Shown: positions 49,711-59,000 of the stretch, one piece after another
How the letters are laid out: each line of letters starts with the position of its first letter
Numbering within the stretch: the first letter of the stretch is position 1
From: an uncultured Prevotellaceae bacterium
GTDB taxonomy: Bacteria > Bacteroidota > Bacteroidia > Bacteroidales > Bacteroidaceae
NCBI GenBank assembly: GCA_902790625.1
Contig: CADASP010000006.1
Span: 1 to 64,000, forward strand
Length of the DNA stretch: 64,000 nt
Direction of reading: 5' to 3'
Translations under genes and position numbers: made by a program
The notes under the pieces: model-generated
What the model saw: the letters and a program-made list of their open reading frames with translations, nothing else
The model's database searches: none
What the model was told of the DNA's origin: nothing

Positions 49711-51378
49711 TTAAATCTGCATAATCAGCCCCTCGAACTTGTCGTTGTCGGCGGTGGAGCGGTTCTTGATGCGCGTCTTGTAGGTGTTCACGGTGTGCAC
49801 GCTGTAGTCGAGGAATTTCGAAATGCGCTCGCTGTCGGTGATGCCGAGGCGAATAAGTGCGAAGATGCGCATCTCGCTCGTCAGCGAATGGTCGTTGGGA
49901 GGCATCTTGCGGTCGCCCTCCTCGAAGAGCATGTTGAAGCGCTCCACAAAATGGGGGAACAGCTTCAGGAATGTCTCGTCGAAGGCTTCATACATGCTCT
50001 CGCGCTCGCTGTTGAGCGTCGACTCGCGGAGCGTGTAGCGCAGGTCGTCGTACTGTCGGGCGGTAATCTTTCGGTCGATGGCCTTGTAGACTTTCTCCAA
50101 CTTCTCGATGAACTCGGCGTTGGAATAGAACGAGCGCCCAATATAGGCCGTCTTAATCTTGTCGGCCTCCACCAGTCGGCTGTTGGCTTCCTCCAGTCGA
50201 TTGTTGGCTTCCTCCAGTCGATTGTTGGCCTCCTCCAACTGTGTGTTGGCCTGCAGCAGCTGTTCGGCGCGCGCAGCAATCTCAGCACGGGCTTCGGTCA
50301 GCTTGCGGTTCTTGCGGTGTATGTACCAGTAGCTCCACAGGATGCCGGCCAAGAGGGCGACGAACAGGGCAGAAGTGGCAAAAAGCCAGTTGCGCTGACT
50401 GCGCACAGCGTCGTAGCGGTCCTGCTCGATGATGGGGAGGATGTCGTTGATCTCCACCTTGCGCAGACGACTGTTGTAGAAGTTCACATCCTCCAAAGCC
50501 TGATGCACATAGCGGCTGGCGCGGTCGTAGTCGCCCTGCTTGTAGACCAGTCGCGACAGGTGATAGAGTGCCGTGATTTCGCGCGTGGCCGACTCGTTGT
50601 CGGCAATGGCCGACTGTGCGAAATAGGCTATCGCCTTGTCTTCATCGCCCTGCCAGATGTAGGCCCACGCCATCTCGGCCGCCGTCATGGCGCGCAGGTG
50701 CAGGTCGAGGGTGTCGCCGGTCGCCAGAATCTTCGAGAACGACTGAATGGCCTCGTCGAACCGCCGGTCGCGCATCAGGCGCGAGCCAGTGATGGAGTGC
50801 CAGCGCAGCGTGCCTTCGGGAATCAGCTGCTTCAGGGAGTCGAGATAGACGTTGCTCAGCGTGATGTATTTGGTGTAGAAAGGCTCCTCGTGGACATAGT
50901 CGGCCATGGAGCGCCACAGCTGACTCTGATGTTCAAAGTAGTCGCCCAAGGCACCGCCGCTGAGCTGCGAGCGGTCGATGGAGGCCAGCACCTCGCGTGC
51001 CTCGCTGAGAATGCCCGCCGAGATGAGCGAGAAGGCGATGGCATTCTTCGACTGCACCGTGCGCTCGGCATCGTGCATGCGCTCGGCACGCTCCAGGCAG
51101 TCGTAGGCATAGTGTTTGGCCGAGTCGTAGCAATAGCTCTTATATTCGTCGTAGAGGCCGTAGGCCAGCTCATAGCTGCGCGCGTCGTCGCTGTTGGCGG
51201 TGGCCAACAGCTCCTTCAGCTGGTCGATGCGCTTCAGCCGCTGCTGCTCGAATTGCTCACGGTGGTCGAGGCTCTCGTCGAGCTTCTTCAGCCAATAGCC
51301 CATCCCCTCGTCGGCCAAGCCCACCAGCATGGAGGCTGGACAAAACAGGAAGAACAGGCAAAGAATATATTGTTTCAT
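49711..51378 (-). CDS. DUF6377 membrane-bound transcriptional regulator
   Basis: A 555-residue protein with a signal peptide, a periplasmic TPR-like region (about 25-320), a membrane segment (WLFATSALFVALLAGILWSYW, about 340), a cytoplasmic coiled coil made of LEEANNR heptads, and a C-terminal region reading YIGRSFYSNAEFIEKLEKVYKAID, then TSEMRIFALIRLGITDSERISKFLDYSVHTVNTYKTRIKNRS. The last part is a LuxR-like helix-turn-helix of the DUF6377 family. Related proteins sense a signal outside and act on DNA directly from the membrane, as SusR does. It lies between two operons carrying the shared TGTAT-N16-ATACA operator, so it is the natural candidate regulator; that link is inference. Confidence 0.85.
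   Translation of the reverse strand: MKQYILCLFFLFCPASMLVGLADEGMGYWLKKLDESLDHREQFEQQRLKRIDQLKELLATANSDDARSYELAYGLYDEYKSYCYDSAKHYAYDCLERAERMHDAERTVQSKNAIAFSLISAGILSEAREVLASIDRSQLSGGALGDYFEHQSQLWRSMADYVHEEPFYTKYITLSNVYLDSLKQLIPEGTLRWHSITGSRLMRDRRFDEAIQSFSKILATGDTLDLHLRAMTAAEMAWAYIWQGDEDKAIAYFAQSAIADNESATREITALYHLSRLVYKQGDYDRASRYVHQALEDVNFYNSRLRKVEINDILPIIEQDRYDAVRSQRNWLFATSALFVALLAGILWSYWYIHRKNRKLTEARAEIAARAEQLLQANTQLEEANNRLEEANNRLEEANSRLVEADKIKTAYIGRSFYSNAEFIEKLEKVYKAIDRKITARQYDDLRYTLRESTLNSERESMYEAFDETFLKLFPHFVERFNMLFEEGDRKMPPNDHSLTSEMRIFALIRLGITDSERISKFLDYSVHTVNTYKTRIKNRSTADNDKFEGLIMQI
50168..50252 (-). repeat. 21-bp tandem repeats coding for coiled-coil heptads
   Basis: CTCCAGTCGATTGTTGGCTT-type units of 21 bp recur three to four times and encode NRLEEAN heptads of the regulator's coiled coil just after its membrane segment. 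Confidence 0.8.
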
Positions 51379-51441
51379 ATAATTTCGTTTTTATAGTGCC
51401 GACTGGGAGGGAAGGCTTGCGCCCTCTCCCCAATCAGCACA

Positions 51442-51449
51442 CAAAATTA
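51442..51449 (-). promoter_or_regulatory. -7 element of the regulator gene
   Basis: On the - strand TAATTTTG, about 65 bases ahead of the start codon. The position 34 bases upstream does not carry ATACATT, so the regulator gene is not under the shared operator. Confidence 0.55.
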
Positions 51450-51509
51450 TATAAAACTAACGGAATTGCCTACCAACGGCAAGTTTTATTATCTTTAATT
51501 AACAATCGC

Positions 51510-52769
51510 TCATTGGCGCAGCTTCTCGATGAACACGCCGTGGGCGGTGTCGACGCGCAGCAGATAGAGGCCGCGCGCGCTGGCCGATGCGTCGACGATG
51601 GCCGTCTGGCGCCCGTTGCCGCTCTGCAGCAGGTGGCCAGCGGCATCGAAGAGTTGCCAGCCGAAGGGCTTGTCGTCGGCACACTCAATGCGATACATGC
51701 CCTGCGCCCCTGCGGGCAGAACATTGAACGTTGAACGTTGAACGTCAAGCGTTGACGCGGCCTCGCCGAAGAGGGGCGCGACAGCCTCGGTAGAGGGACG
51801 CATGCCTTGCACCTGTGGCCACCCGTCGCGTGCCCACGTAATCTTGTCGAGATAGACCTTTCGCCCGCCGTCCACATCATCGGCTTGGTAGCCATGATAG
51901 AGCATCCATGTCTGCCCGGCATCGTCGGTGACGAAGCGCGAGCAGTGGCCAGGGCCATAGACGTAGGGACTCTTGTTGAGCAGGGGCGAGAAGTTGTCGC
52001 CGATGGCTGTGCGCCCATAGCGGTCGACGTAGGGGCCGAAGAGGTTCTTCGAGCGCGTCATCACCAAGCGATAGGTGCTGTTGGCACCCTCGCAACAAGT
52101 GCCCGTGGAGCCGATGAGGTAGTAATAGTCGTCGTGCTTCATGATGGTGGTAGCCTCGATGAGTCCGCCAGCAATCTTCGTGGGCACGGCACCCTCCTTC
52201 ACGTGCAGGCCGTCGGCGGTGAGTTCGATGCCGTAGATGTCGTGAAATGAGCCGAAGAACAGGTAGTTGCGGCCATCATCGTCCTGAATGAAGAAGGGGT
52301 CGATGCAGTTCTCGATGCCAATCTCCTTGCTGACGAAGAGCTTGTGGGCATTGCTGAAGCCTCCGTTGGGGCGGCTGCTCACGGCCACGCCGATGCCCGC
52401 CTCCCAGGAGCCGCCCCATGTGGACTTGGAGTAGTAGAGCAGGTACTTGCCATCGAGACAGACGATGTCGGGTGCCCAGATGCCGCCATCGGGCACCATG
52501 TCCATGGGGCGTGTGGCATCGGTGAAGGCTGTTCCCATGTAGCGCCACTTCACCAAGTCGGCCGAGCGATAGATGGGCACGTTGTGGGTGTCCTCGGTGG
52601 CGTAGAGGTAGAAATAGCCGTCGTTGGCGCGGATGACCGTGGGGTCGGGCAGGCTGCGGTCGATGACAGGGTTGCTGTAGGTGACCGGCTGCTCGCCATC
52701 GGCGCAAGCCACAAGCGCTGCGAAGAACAAATGAAAAACGATAAACGAGAAACTTATCTTCTTTTTCAT
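51510..52769 (-). CDS. GH43 glycosidase lipoprotein
   Basis: A 419-residue enzyme. The signal peptide ends in the lipobox ALVAC (Cys22) and is partly coded by a heptamer array. The five-bladed GH43 propeller has the base Asp42 in SLPDPTVIR, the pKa-tuning Asp157 in CIDPFFIQDDDG and the acid Glu205 in GLIEATTIM. GH43 inverting enzymes remove arabinose or xylose or cut arabinan. Residues about 335-419 are a tail with a heptamer-coded STLDVQRSTFNV, then QLFDAAGHLLQSGNG and ARGLYLLRVDTAHG, a Por-like tail. Combining a lipobox with such a tail is odd, because both are localisation signals. It follows the SusE-like gene by 30 bases, as the fourth gene of the SusC operon. Confidence 0.88.
   Translation of the reverse strand: MKKKISFSFIVFHLFFAALVACADGEQPVTYSNPVIDRSLPDPTVIRANDGYFYLYATEDTHNVPIYRSADLVKWRYMGTAFTDATRPMDMVPDGGIWAPDIVCLDGKYLLYYSKSTWGGSWEAGIGVAVSSRPNGGFSNAHKLFVSKEIGIENCIDPFFIQDDDGRNYLFFGSFHDIYGIELTADGLHVKEGAVPTKIAGGLIEATTIMKHDDYYYLIGSTGTCCEGANSTYRLVMTRSKNLFGPYVDRYGRTAIGDNFSPLLNKSPYVYGPGHCSRFVTDDAGQTWMLYHGYQADDVDGGRKVYLDKITWARDGWPQVQGMRPSTEAVAPLFGEAASTLDVQRSTFNVLPAGAQGMYRIECADDKPFGWQLFDAAGHLLQSGNGRQTAIVDASASARGLYLLRVDTAHGVFIEKLRQ
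51721..51757 (-). repeat. Heptamer array (TTCAACG family) in the GH43 tail linker
   Basis: Units of TTCAACG/TCAACGT encode LDVQRSTFNV between the propeller and the tail. Confidence 0.8.
52727..52757 (-). repeat. Heptamer array (GATAAAC family) within the GH43 signal peptide
   Basis: GAAAAAC, GATAAAC and GAGAAAC in tandem encode SFSFIVFHLF. Confidence 0.7.
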
Positions 52770-52799
52770 AATCGCCTGGTATTATATCACGCTCAAACC

Positions 52800-53960
52800 T
52801 CAATTCAGCTTGATGTACATGTCGCCAATGAGCAGCGAAAGGGTGACGGTGAAGGCGCCGCTCTTCGTGGGCACCCACTTCAGGTCGCCGCCATCGCCCT
52901 CCGAGCGGTAGGGCAGCAGGGTGCTATTGGCAAAGGGGTCGGTATTGGCCGACGGCGCATAGAAGAACTGGTCGCCCCAGCGGGCACCGACGCCAATCTT
53001 GAACTCTCCACCAGCGATGATGTTGCCCGTCCAGGTGTAGATGTAGGGCGCGTGCAACTTGTCGGGCTGCGTGAATCGTCCGGCGGGGTCGTTCTCCACC
53101 CATCCAATGTCGGTGGCGTTGCCACCCATCCACGGCATCGTCGACGAGGGCAGAGGCAGGTACATGCGGTAGTTGTTCTCCTCGGCGTTGGTGTCGATGA
53201 CGATGGTGCGGCGGCCATACTCCGTGGTGGAGAACTCACTGACGGTGCCCGACGTGACATATTCCATCTTGTAGATGCCGGGCTGCTCAGGCTGGTTGGC
53301 GGCCATGCCATAGGCAGGATAGTCCTCGAGCGTGGTGAGGAAATAGAAGTGGCAAGGCTCCAGGTTGAGCGTCACCTCGTAGATGCCCGTACCCATCTGC
53401 CGCTGCTCCATCTTTTCGGTCTTCGTGGTCTGCGTGGCGTCGTCGGTATAGCGCAGATACATGTACGTGGGGTATTTCTCGTAGCAGGTGGCCGTGAAGT
53501 TGACGGTCGACTGTATGGGCTTGACGTACTTCTCGGCATTGTGGACAATGGCGAGCAGCTGCGCGGTGACCTGTAGGGGCTGGCCGGGGATGACCCAGCG
53601 CGAGATGATGCTGTTCAGCTCGTCGTGGGTGAACGAGGCGGAAGTGACATCACCCAGCTCGAAGTAGTCGGAGTGGTTGTCAGTCTTCTGGTTCGTGTCG
53701 TAGAAAGCCATCTTGTAGGTCACCGAGTCGGTGCTGTTGATGGGGCTGACGGCTTTCTGCCACGTAAAGGTGAGCGCCGTCTGGTTGGCGATGCCTTTGT
53801 TGAACACAATCTCCGACTGCGACACTTCCAGGTGCATCTGGTCGGGGTAGGTGTCAAGCTGGAAGTAGGTAGGCTCCTCGTTGCAGGAAGCGAGAGTTGC
53901 GGCTAAGCCGCAACCTACGGAGAAAGCGGCGAAGATATGCCTGAAGTTCTTGGTAATCAT
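52800..53960 (-). CDS. SusE-like surface glycan-binding lipoprotein
   Basis: The start is set at ATG (complement of 53958-53960) because the signal peptide then matches that of the SusD gene upstream; the open frame continues 36 bases further. The 386-residue lipoprotein (lipobox LASC) has an N-terminal SusE-type Ig-like domain (residues 25-130, LTFTWQKAVSP). Two further sandwiches end in GDLKWVPTKSGAFTVTLSLLIGDMYIKLN, the typical SusE/F last module. It is the third gene of the operon SusC-SusD-SusE-GH43, where such proteins hold the glycan at the surface. Its first 23 residues are nearly the same as those of the SusD-like protein, from a duplicated 69-bp DNA block. Confidence 0.85.
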   Translation of the reverse strand: MITKNFRHIFAAFSVGCGLAATLASCNEEPTYFQLDTYPDQMHLEVSQSEIVFNKGIANQTALTFTWQKAVSPINSTDSVTYKMAFYDTNQKTDNHSDYFELGDVTSASFTHDELNSIISRWVIPGQPLQVTAQLLAIVHNAEKYVKPIQSTVNFTATCYEKYPTYMYLRYTDDATQTTKTEKMEQRQMGTGIYEVTLNLEPCHFYFLTTLEDYPAYGMAANQPEQPGIYKMEYVTSGTVSEFSTTEYGRRTIVIDTNAEENNYRMYLPLPSSTMPWMGGNATDIGWVENDPAGRFTQPDKLHAPYIYTWTGNIIAGGEFKIGVGARWGDQFFYAPSANTDPFANSTLLPYRSEGDGGDLKWVPTKSGAFTVTLSLLIGDMYIKLN

Positions 53961-53964
53961 AACT
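53896..53964 (-). repeat. Signal-peptide-coding direct repeat, copy 1
   Basis: 69 bp nearly identical to 55917-55985. It spans the start codon and most of the signal peptide and includes the palindromic unit GTTGCGGCTAAGCCGCAAC plus CTACGG. Confidence 0.85.
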
Positions 53965-53987
53965 ATAAGAAAAGGGTTATTATCTTT

Positions 53988-54012
53988 ATTATTCATTATT
54001 CATTTTTCATTA
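53988..54012 (-). repeat. Heptamer array (ATTATTC family), intergenic
   Basis: Three tandem units (ATTATTC, ATTATTC, ATTTTTC) in the 65-bp gap between the SusD-like stop and the SusE-like start. Confidence 0.7.
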
Positions 54013-54025
54013 GGCCGCAGGCCGC

Positions 54026-55981
54026 CTACTCTTCTCCTTCGAGCCAGAAGGGAGCCTCCTTCAGGTTGGGATTCTTCTCGAACTCGTCGACGTAGATGGG
54101 GAACCAATAGTACTGGCGTTTCCACACGCGGGTGAAGAACTTGGTGAGCACGTGGAAGCCTTCCTTGGTGCGACCTGTGCGGTCGAGGGCGTTCATGCCG
54201 TAGCAGTCGCCACACATCTCGGGAATGTCCTCGGCAATCTTCCAGCGGCGGATGTCGTACCAGCGGTTGTTCTCGCAGCACAGCTCCACACGGCGCTCCA
54301 TGCGCACCACGCGGCGCACGTCGTCCTGGGTGTTCTGTATCTGGATGTAGTCGGGGTCGTCGTCGCTAACGGCATCGAAGGTGTATTGGCGCACGCCGGC
54401 ACGCTCGCGAATCATATTCACATACTTGATGGCCTCGGCGCGGCGACCACCATCATTGTAGGCCTCGTTGAGCGCCTCGGCATAGTCGAGATAGGTGAAG
54501 GCCAGACGGTAGAGGAAAGCCTGACGGGCTGTGACCTCGCCGGTCTTGTAGTTGTCGGTGACGCAGAGCGACTTGCGTGCGAGGTAGCCATTCTGAGGAG
54601 CATCGTGAGGCGAGCTGCTCTGGATGTTGTCCTTGCCGTTGTAGAGGAAGTTGTAGGGACGGTTGTCGACGGCCAGCCATGCGTTGTGGAACGACACGGC
54701 GTTGTAGAAGCGAGGCTCGCGGTGGGTGTACATGTTGAACGTGTTGCGGGCAGTGATCTCGCCCTCCTTGCCGGTGCCATACTTCCACACCGTCTGGTCG
54801 GGACGGCTCTCGACGGCGGTGGAGAATCCCTCGGCCACATAGTTCGACTTCGGGTCGGTGATGGGCAGACCGTTCTCCATGAAGAAGGCATCGACCAAGC
54901 CCTGATAGACACTGAGGCCGTTGCCACCGCCAAAGTCGCGCACAGAGACCACGCGCAGGAAAGTGCCGTGATAGTCATTGCCCTTGGTGACGGGGAAGGT
55001 GATTTCGTGGTTGCCCTCGCTCCAGCGCTTGATATGGACGTTGTAGGTCGACATGAAGGGGTCTATCTTGCCATTGGGACCCATCTCCTTGTAAAGCTCG
55101 TAGCCGGCAGCCTCAGCCTCGTCGATGCAGAGCTTGCAGGCATCGGCAGCCCTGACCCACTTCTGCTGGTCGTAGGTGGGATTGAAGATCTGCTCGCCCT
55201 TGTCGTTCTTGTATTCGGTGTACCAAGGGTTGCCGTTCACCAGCGGACTGGCGGCAAAGAGGAGCATGCGCGAACGCTGCGTCAGCGCCATGATCTTGTT
55301 GATGCGCCCATACTTCGAAGGATCCTGATAGACGGCTGGCAGGGCGTTGGCGGCTTCGAGCATCTCGCGGTCGCAGTAGTCAACCACGTCGTCGAACTTG
55401 GCCTGGCCCACGAGCAGCTCACTGATGGGGGCGTCGCTGGGGGCAATATAGCCGGGCGTGAAGGGGATGCCGCCGTAGTTCTCGGCCATGAGCCACCAGG
55501 CGTAGGCGGTGAGGAACTTCACCTCGGCCTTCATGTTGTCAATCTCGCTCTGGGGCAGGTCGTGGTCGGGCATGGCCTTCACCATATTATTAAAGATATA
55601 GCCGTGGCGGATGCCCTGCGGCATGCGTGCCCAGAGGTCGCCAGCCCACGTGCTGTTGATGGTCCACTTGCCGGTGATTTTGCCGATGCTCTCGGCCCAG
55701 TCCCACTGCTGCCAGCGCTCCGAGGGCACCATGTCGTCGGCCATCACCTCGTAGCCATCGCGTGTGAGGCTCCACTTGTCGGGGGCGTGAATGATGGTGT
55801 TGTAGATGTTGGCGAGCCAGGCGTAGACCTTGTCGCGGTTTTGGAACACCATATCGGTGGTAAGCTCAGTGTCGGGTTCTTTGTCGAGATAGTCGCTGCA
55901 CGAGGTGAGGGGTGCTGTTGCGGCTAAGCCGCAACCTACGGAGAAAGCGGCGATGATATGCTTGATGTTCTTGGTAATCAT
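54026..55981 (-). CDS. SusD/RagB-family lipoprotein of the glycan locus
   Basis: The start is set at the ATG of MITKN (complement of 55979-55981), nine bases inside the longest frame. The 651-residue lipoprotein has its lipobox at APLTSC, followed by SDYLDKEPDTELTTDMVFQN, typical of SusD. TPR-like helices (MKAEVKFLTAYAWWLMAENYGGIPF) precede the C-terminal SusD domain with TYLDYAEALNEAYND, MIRERAGV and MERRVELCCENNRWYDIRRW. It binds the glycan and caps the SusC channel encoded 37 bases upstream. The signal peptide is shared with the SusE-like gene. No truncation is seen. Confidence 0.93.
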   Translation of the reverse strand: MITKNIKHIIAAFSVGCGLAATAPLTSCSDYLDKEPDTELTTDMVFQNRDKVYAWLANIYNTIIHAPDKWSLTRDGYEVMADDMVPSERWQQWDWAESIGKITGKWTINSTWAGDLWARMPQGIRHGYIFNNMVKAMPDHDLPQSEIDNMKAEVKFLTAYAWWLMAENYGGIPFTPGYIAPSDAPISELLVGQAKFDDVVDYCDREMLEAANALPAVYQDPSKYGRINKIMALTQRSRMLLFAASPLVNGNPWYTEYKNDKGEQIFNPTYDQQKWVRAADACKLCIDEAEAAGYELYKEMGPNGKIDPFMSTYNVHIKRWSEGNHEITFPVTKGNDYHGTFLRVVSVRDFGGGNGLSVYQGLVDAFFMENGLPITDPKSNYVAEGFSTAVESRPDQTVWKYGTGKEGEITARNTFNMYTHREPRFYNAVSFHNAWLAVDNRPYNFLYNGKDNIQSSSPHDAPQNGYLARKSLCVTDNYKTGEVTARQAFLYRLAFTYLDYAEALNEAYNDGGRRAEAIKYVNMIRERAGVRQYTFDAVSDDDPDYIQIQNTQDDVRRVVRMERRVELCCENNRWYDIRRWKIAEDIPEMCGDCYGMNALDRTGRTKEGFHVLTKFFTRVWKRQYYWFPIYVDEFEKNPNLKEAPFWLEGEE

Positions 55982-55985
55982 AACT
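55917..55985 (-). repeat. Signal-peptide-coding direct repeat, copy 2
   Basis: Partner of 53896-53964, differing at a handful of bases; it encodes the same FSVGCGLAAT core. Confidence 0.85.
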
Positions 55986-56021
55986 GTCAACTATTAACTA
56001 TCAACTATTAACTATCAACTA
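55982..56021 (-). repeat. Heptamer array (AACTATC family) at the SusC gene end
   Basis: Five tandem units AACTGTC/AACTATT/AACTATC. The SusC stop codon (complement of 56019-56021) is formed by the array's edge, and the array fills the gap to the SusD-like start. Confidence 0.85.
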
Positions 56022-59000
56022 AAAATTCAGGTCGAGTCCCACCATAATCGAGCGGTTCAGGGGGTACTGTAGTCCGTTGCTGGTGCCTAATTCGGGGTCC
56101 CAAAGCTTGAAGGGGGTGAGGCAGAAGAGGTTGTTGCCACTGACGAAGACGCGGCAGCTCTTGCCATAGATAGGCTCGAGCCAAGCCTTGGGCAGCGTGT
56201 AGCCCAGTTCGATGGTCTTGCAGCGCAGGAAGCTCATGTTCTTCTTCCACCATGTGGAGCCACGGTAGTTGTTCTGGTTGGGGCCGTAGCTCAGGCGAGG
56301 CCAGAACACATCTTGCGAGGGGTTCTGCTCCGTCCAGCGGTCGTCGATAAACTTGGCGTAGGCGTTGCCTTCGGTGGTGGTGCCGCCGCCGGGCATGAAG
56401 TAGGGCTGTCCGCCGATGATGCGATAGACATCGCCGACGCCCTGGAAGAAGAAGTTCAGGTCGAAGGCCTTGTAGTTGACGACGCCTCCGAAGCCATAGA
56501 CGATGCGGGGATCGACGGTGCCGCCGATGAAGCCCTCGTCCTCCTCGGTGATGATGCCGTCGTCGTTGCGGTCGACATACTTGATGTCGCCGGGGCGCAG
56601 GGCCGTGGCACCCACCTGCTGCAGGGGTATGCCGGCCTTCAACGTGCCGTCGGCATTGAAGTCGTCGGCGGTGAACAGGCGGTCGGCGGTGAGGCCGAAA
56701 AGCTCGCCCCACGAGCGGCCCGTCTGTGCGCGGTGCGTGCCCAGCTTCGATGCCGGCTCGTCGAACTCCGTCACCTTGTTCTTGGCGTAGGTGAAGTTGG
56801 CGTAGGCCGAGGTGAACCAGTCTTTATTCCACTGCTTGTGGAAGTTGAGCGTGAACTCCACGCCGTGGTTCTCCATCTTGCCATAGTTGGCGAAGGGCAG
56901 CTTCTCGGCGGGAATACCGCTCTGCGTGGGCATGCTGTTGCGACGCATGAAGATGTCGCTGCGGTTCTCCTTGAAGATGTCGAAGTTGAAGTCGATCATG
57001 CCAAAGAGACCCAGCTCCACGCCGAAGTTCTTCTTCAGCACCGTCTCCCAGGTGAGGCCCTCCACACCATATTCGCCCTCGTTGATGCCGCCGTAGGTGC
57101 GCTGTCCGTTGGTGCCCCAGGTGTAGGCGTTGTCGTAGGTGTCAATCTTGGTGAGGTAGGCGAAACGGCGGTTGCTGCCGATGTTGTCGTCGCCAGCCAG
57201 ACCGATGCTGGCGCGGAACTTGATCTTGTCGAAGGTGCTCTTCAGGGGCTGCATGAAAGGCTCCTCGCTGAGCAGCCATCCCAAGGCGAACGAGGGGAAG
57301 AAGCCGAAGCGCTTGCCCTTGGCGAAGTTCTCGGAACCGTTGTAGCCGAAGTTGAACTCGGCCACGTAGCGGTCGTCGTAGGTGCCCGAGAGGCGACCGG
57401 CGATGCCCTGCTTGCGGTAGTCCTGGATGTCGCCGTCGTCGTAGGCCTGCTGGTTGTAGAGGAACAGGGCGTCGACATCGAGCTTGCCGAAGCGGCGGTT
57501 GTACATCAGGTCGGCCTCAAGATAGATATTGGTGTTGCCATAGCCGCCGTTGGTGTAGCTGCCCATCGACTCGTCGCCAGTCTGGAACTGCGTGTAGACC
57601 AGGTTGCCCTCGTCGTCGCGACCCGTGGCGGGGAACACGGTGCCCACGTTGGCCGTGCGGCCGCGCTCGCTCTCGTTCCAGCGGTCGAAGCTGAAGAGCA
57701 CCTTCGCCTTCAGGCCCTTGGTCAGCTGGCGCAAGTCTTGCTCCACGCTGAAGAGGGTCTGAATCTTCGACGAGGTGCGGAAGGCATAGCCGCCCTGCGT
57801 GACATCGCGCCAGGGGTTCACACGGTTGGAGATGAGGGGGATGGCCCCGTCGCTATAGCGGGCAGGATGCACGAAGGGCAGCGTCTTGAAGGCGTTGTCG
57901 AAGGCCACGTTGGTGTCGACGCGCTGCTTCTTGAAACGGTTCAGATAGCCGCCGATGTTCACACGCAGCATAGTGGTCTTCGTCACATCCATGTCGATAT
58001 TGGTGCGCAGGTTGAACTGCTGGTTGTTGGTGGCGTTGTCAACGATGAGGCTCTTGTCCTGCTCCAGGATGCCACCCTCCTGGAAGTAGCTGGCCACGAT
58101 GCTGTAGCGCAGGAAGTCGCTACCGCCGCTCACGTCGAGGTTGGCACGCGTGGTGTGGGCGTAGTCCTTGGTGATGGCGTCCACCCAGTTCACGTCGGGA
58201 TAGAGGTCGGGGTCGTAGCCCGAGGCGGTGCGGTTGATGGCCTCCTGCGTGAAAGGCTGCGACTTGCCGTCGCTGGCAGCCAACTCGTTGAGCAGGCTCA
58301 TATACTGCGAAGCGTTGAGGAACTCGGGAAACATGGTGGGCTCGCTGATGGCGTGCTCCACATGGAAGCGCACCTGCGGCGCACCAATCTTGCCGCGCTT
58401 TGTGGTGATGACGATGACACCGTTGGCACCGCGCACGCCATACATGGCCTGGGCCGAAGCATCCTTCAGGATGGAGAACGACTCCACCTCGGCGATGTCG
58501 ACATTGTTCAGGTCGCGGGCCACACCGTCGATGAGCACCAGCGGCGCATTGCTGCCGTGGAACGTCGACATGCCTCGAATCCAGAAGTCGGAGTCGTCGT
58601 AGCCCGGCTCGCCAGAGCGCTGGATGCCGATGACGCCGCTGAGCTTACCAGCCAAGTTATTAGATATGGTACGCGTAGTACCAAACTGCAGCTCGGCGGG
58701 CTTGATGGTCTCGATGGAGCCGATGATTGAGGCTTTCTTCTGCGAGCTGTAGCCCGTCACCACCACCTCGTTCATCTCGTTGGCTTCCTCCTCCATCTGC
58801 ACCTGTAGAATCTTTGCACCGTTCACCTTCACCTGCTTCTTCTTGAAACCCATATAGGTGAACTCCAGCATGGTGTTGCTCTTCGTGGGAGCCAAAATCT
58901 TAAACATACCATCGGCATCGGTGATGGCCATGGTCGAGGTGCCCACCACGCTGACGGTGACGCCAATGAGCGGTTGCTTGTCCTGGTCGGTCACCAAGCC

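Noticed and set aside
56313..58730. Long + strand open frame of about 800 codons
   Set aside because: Antisense to the SusC-like gene, which has all family landmarks.
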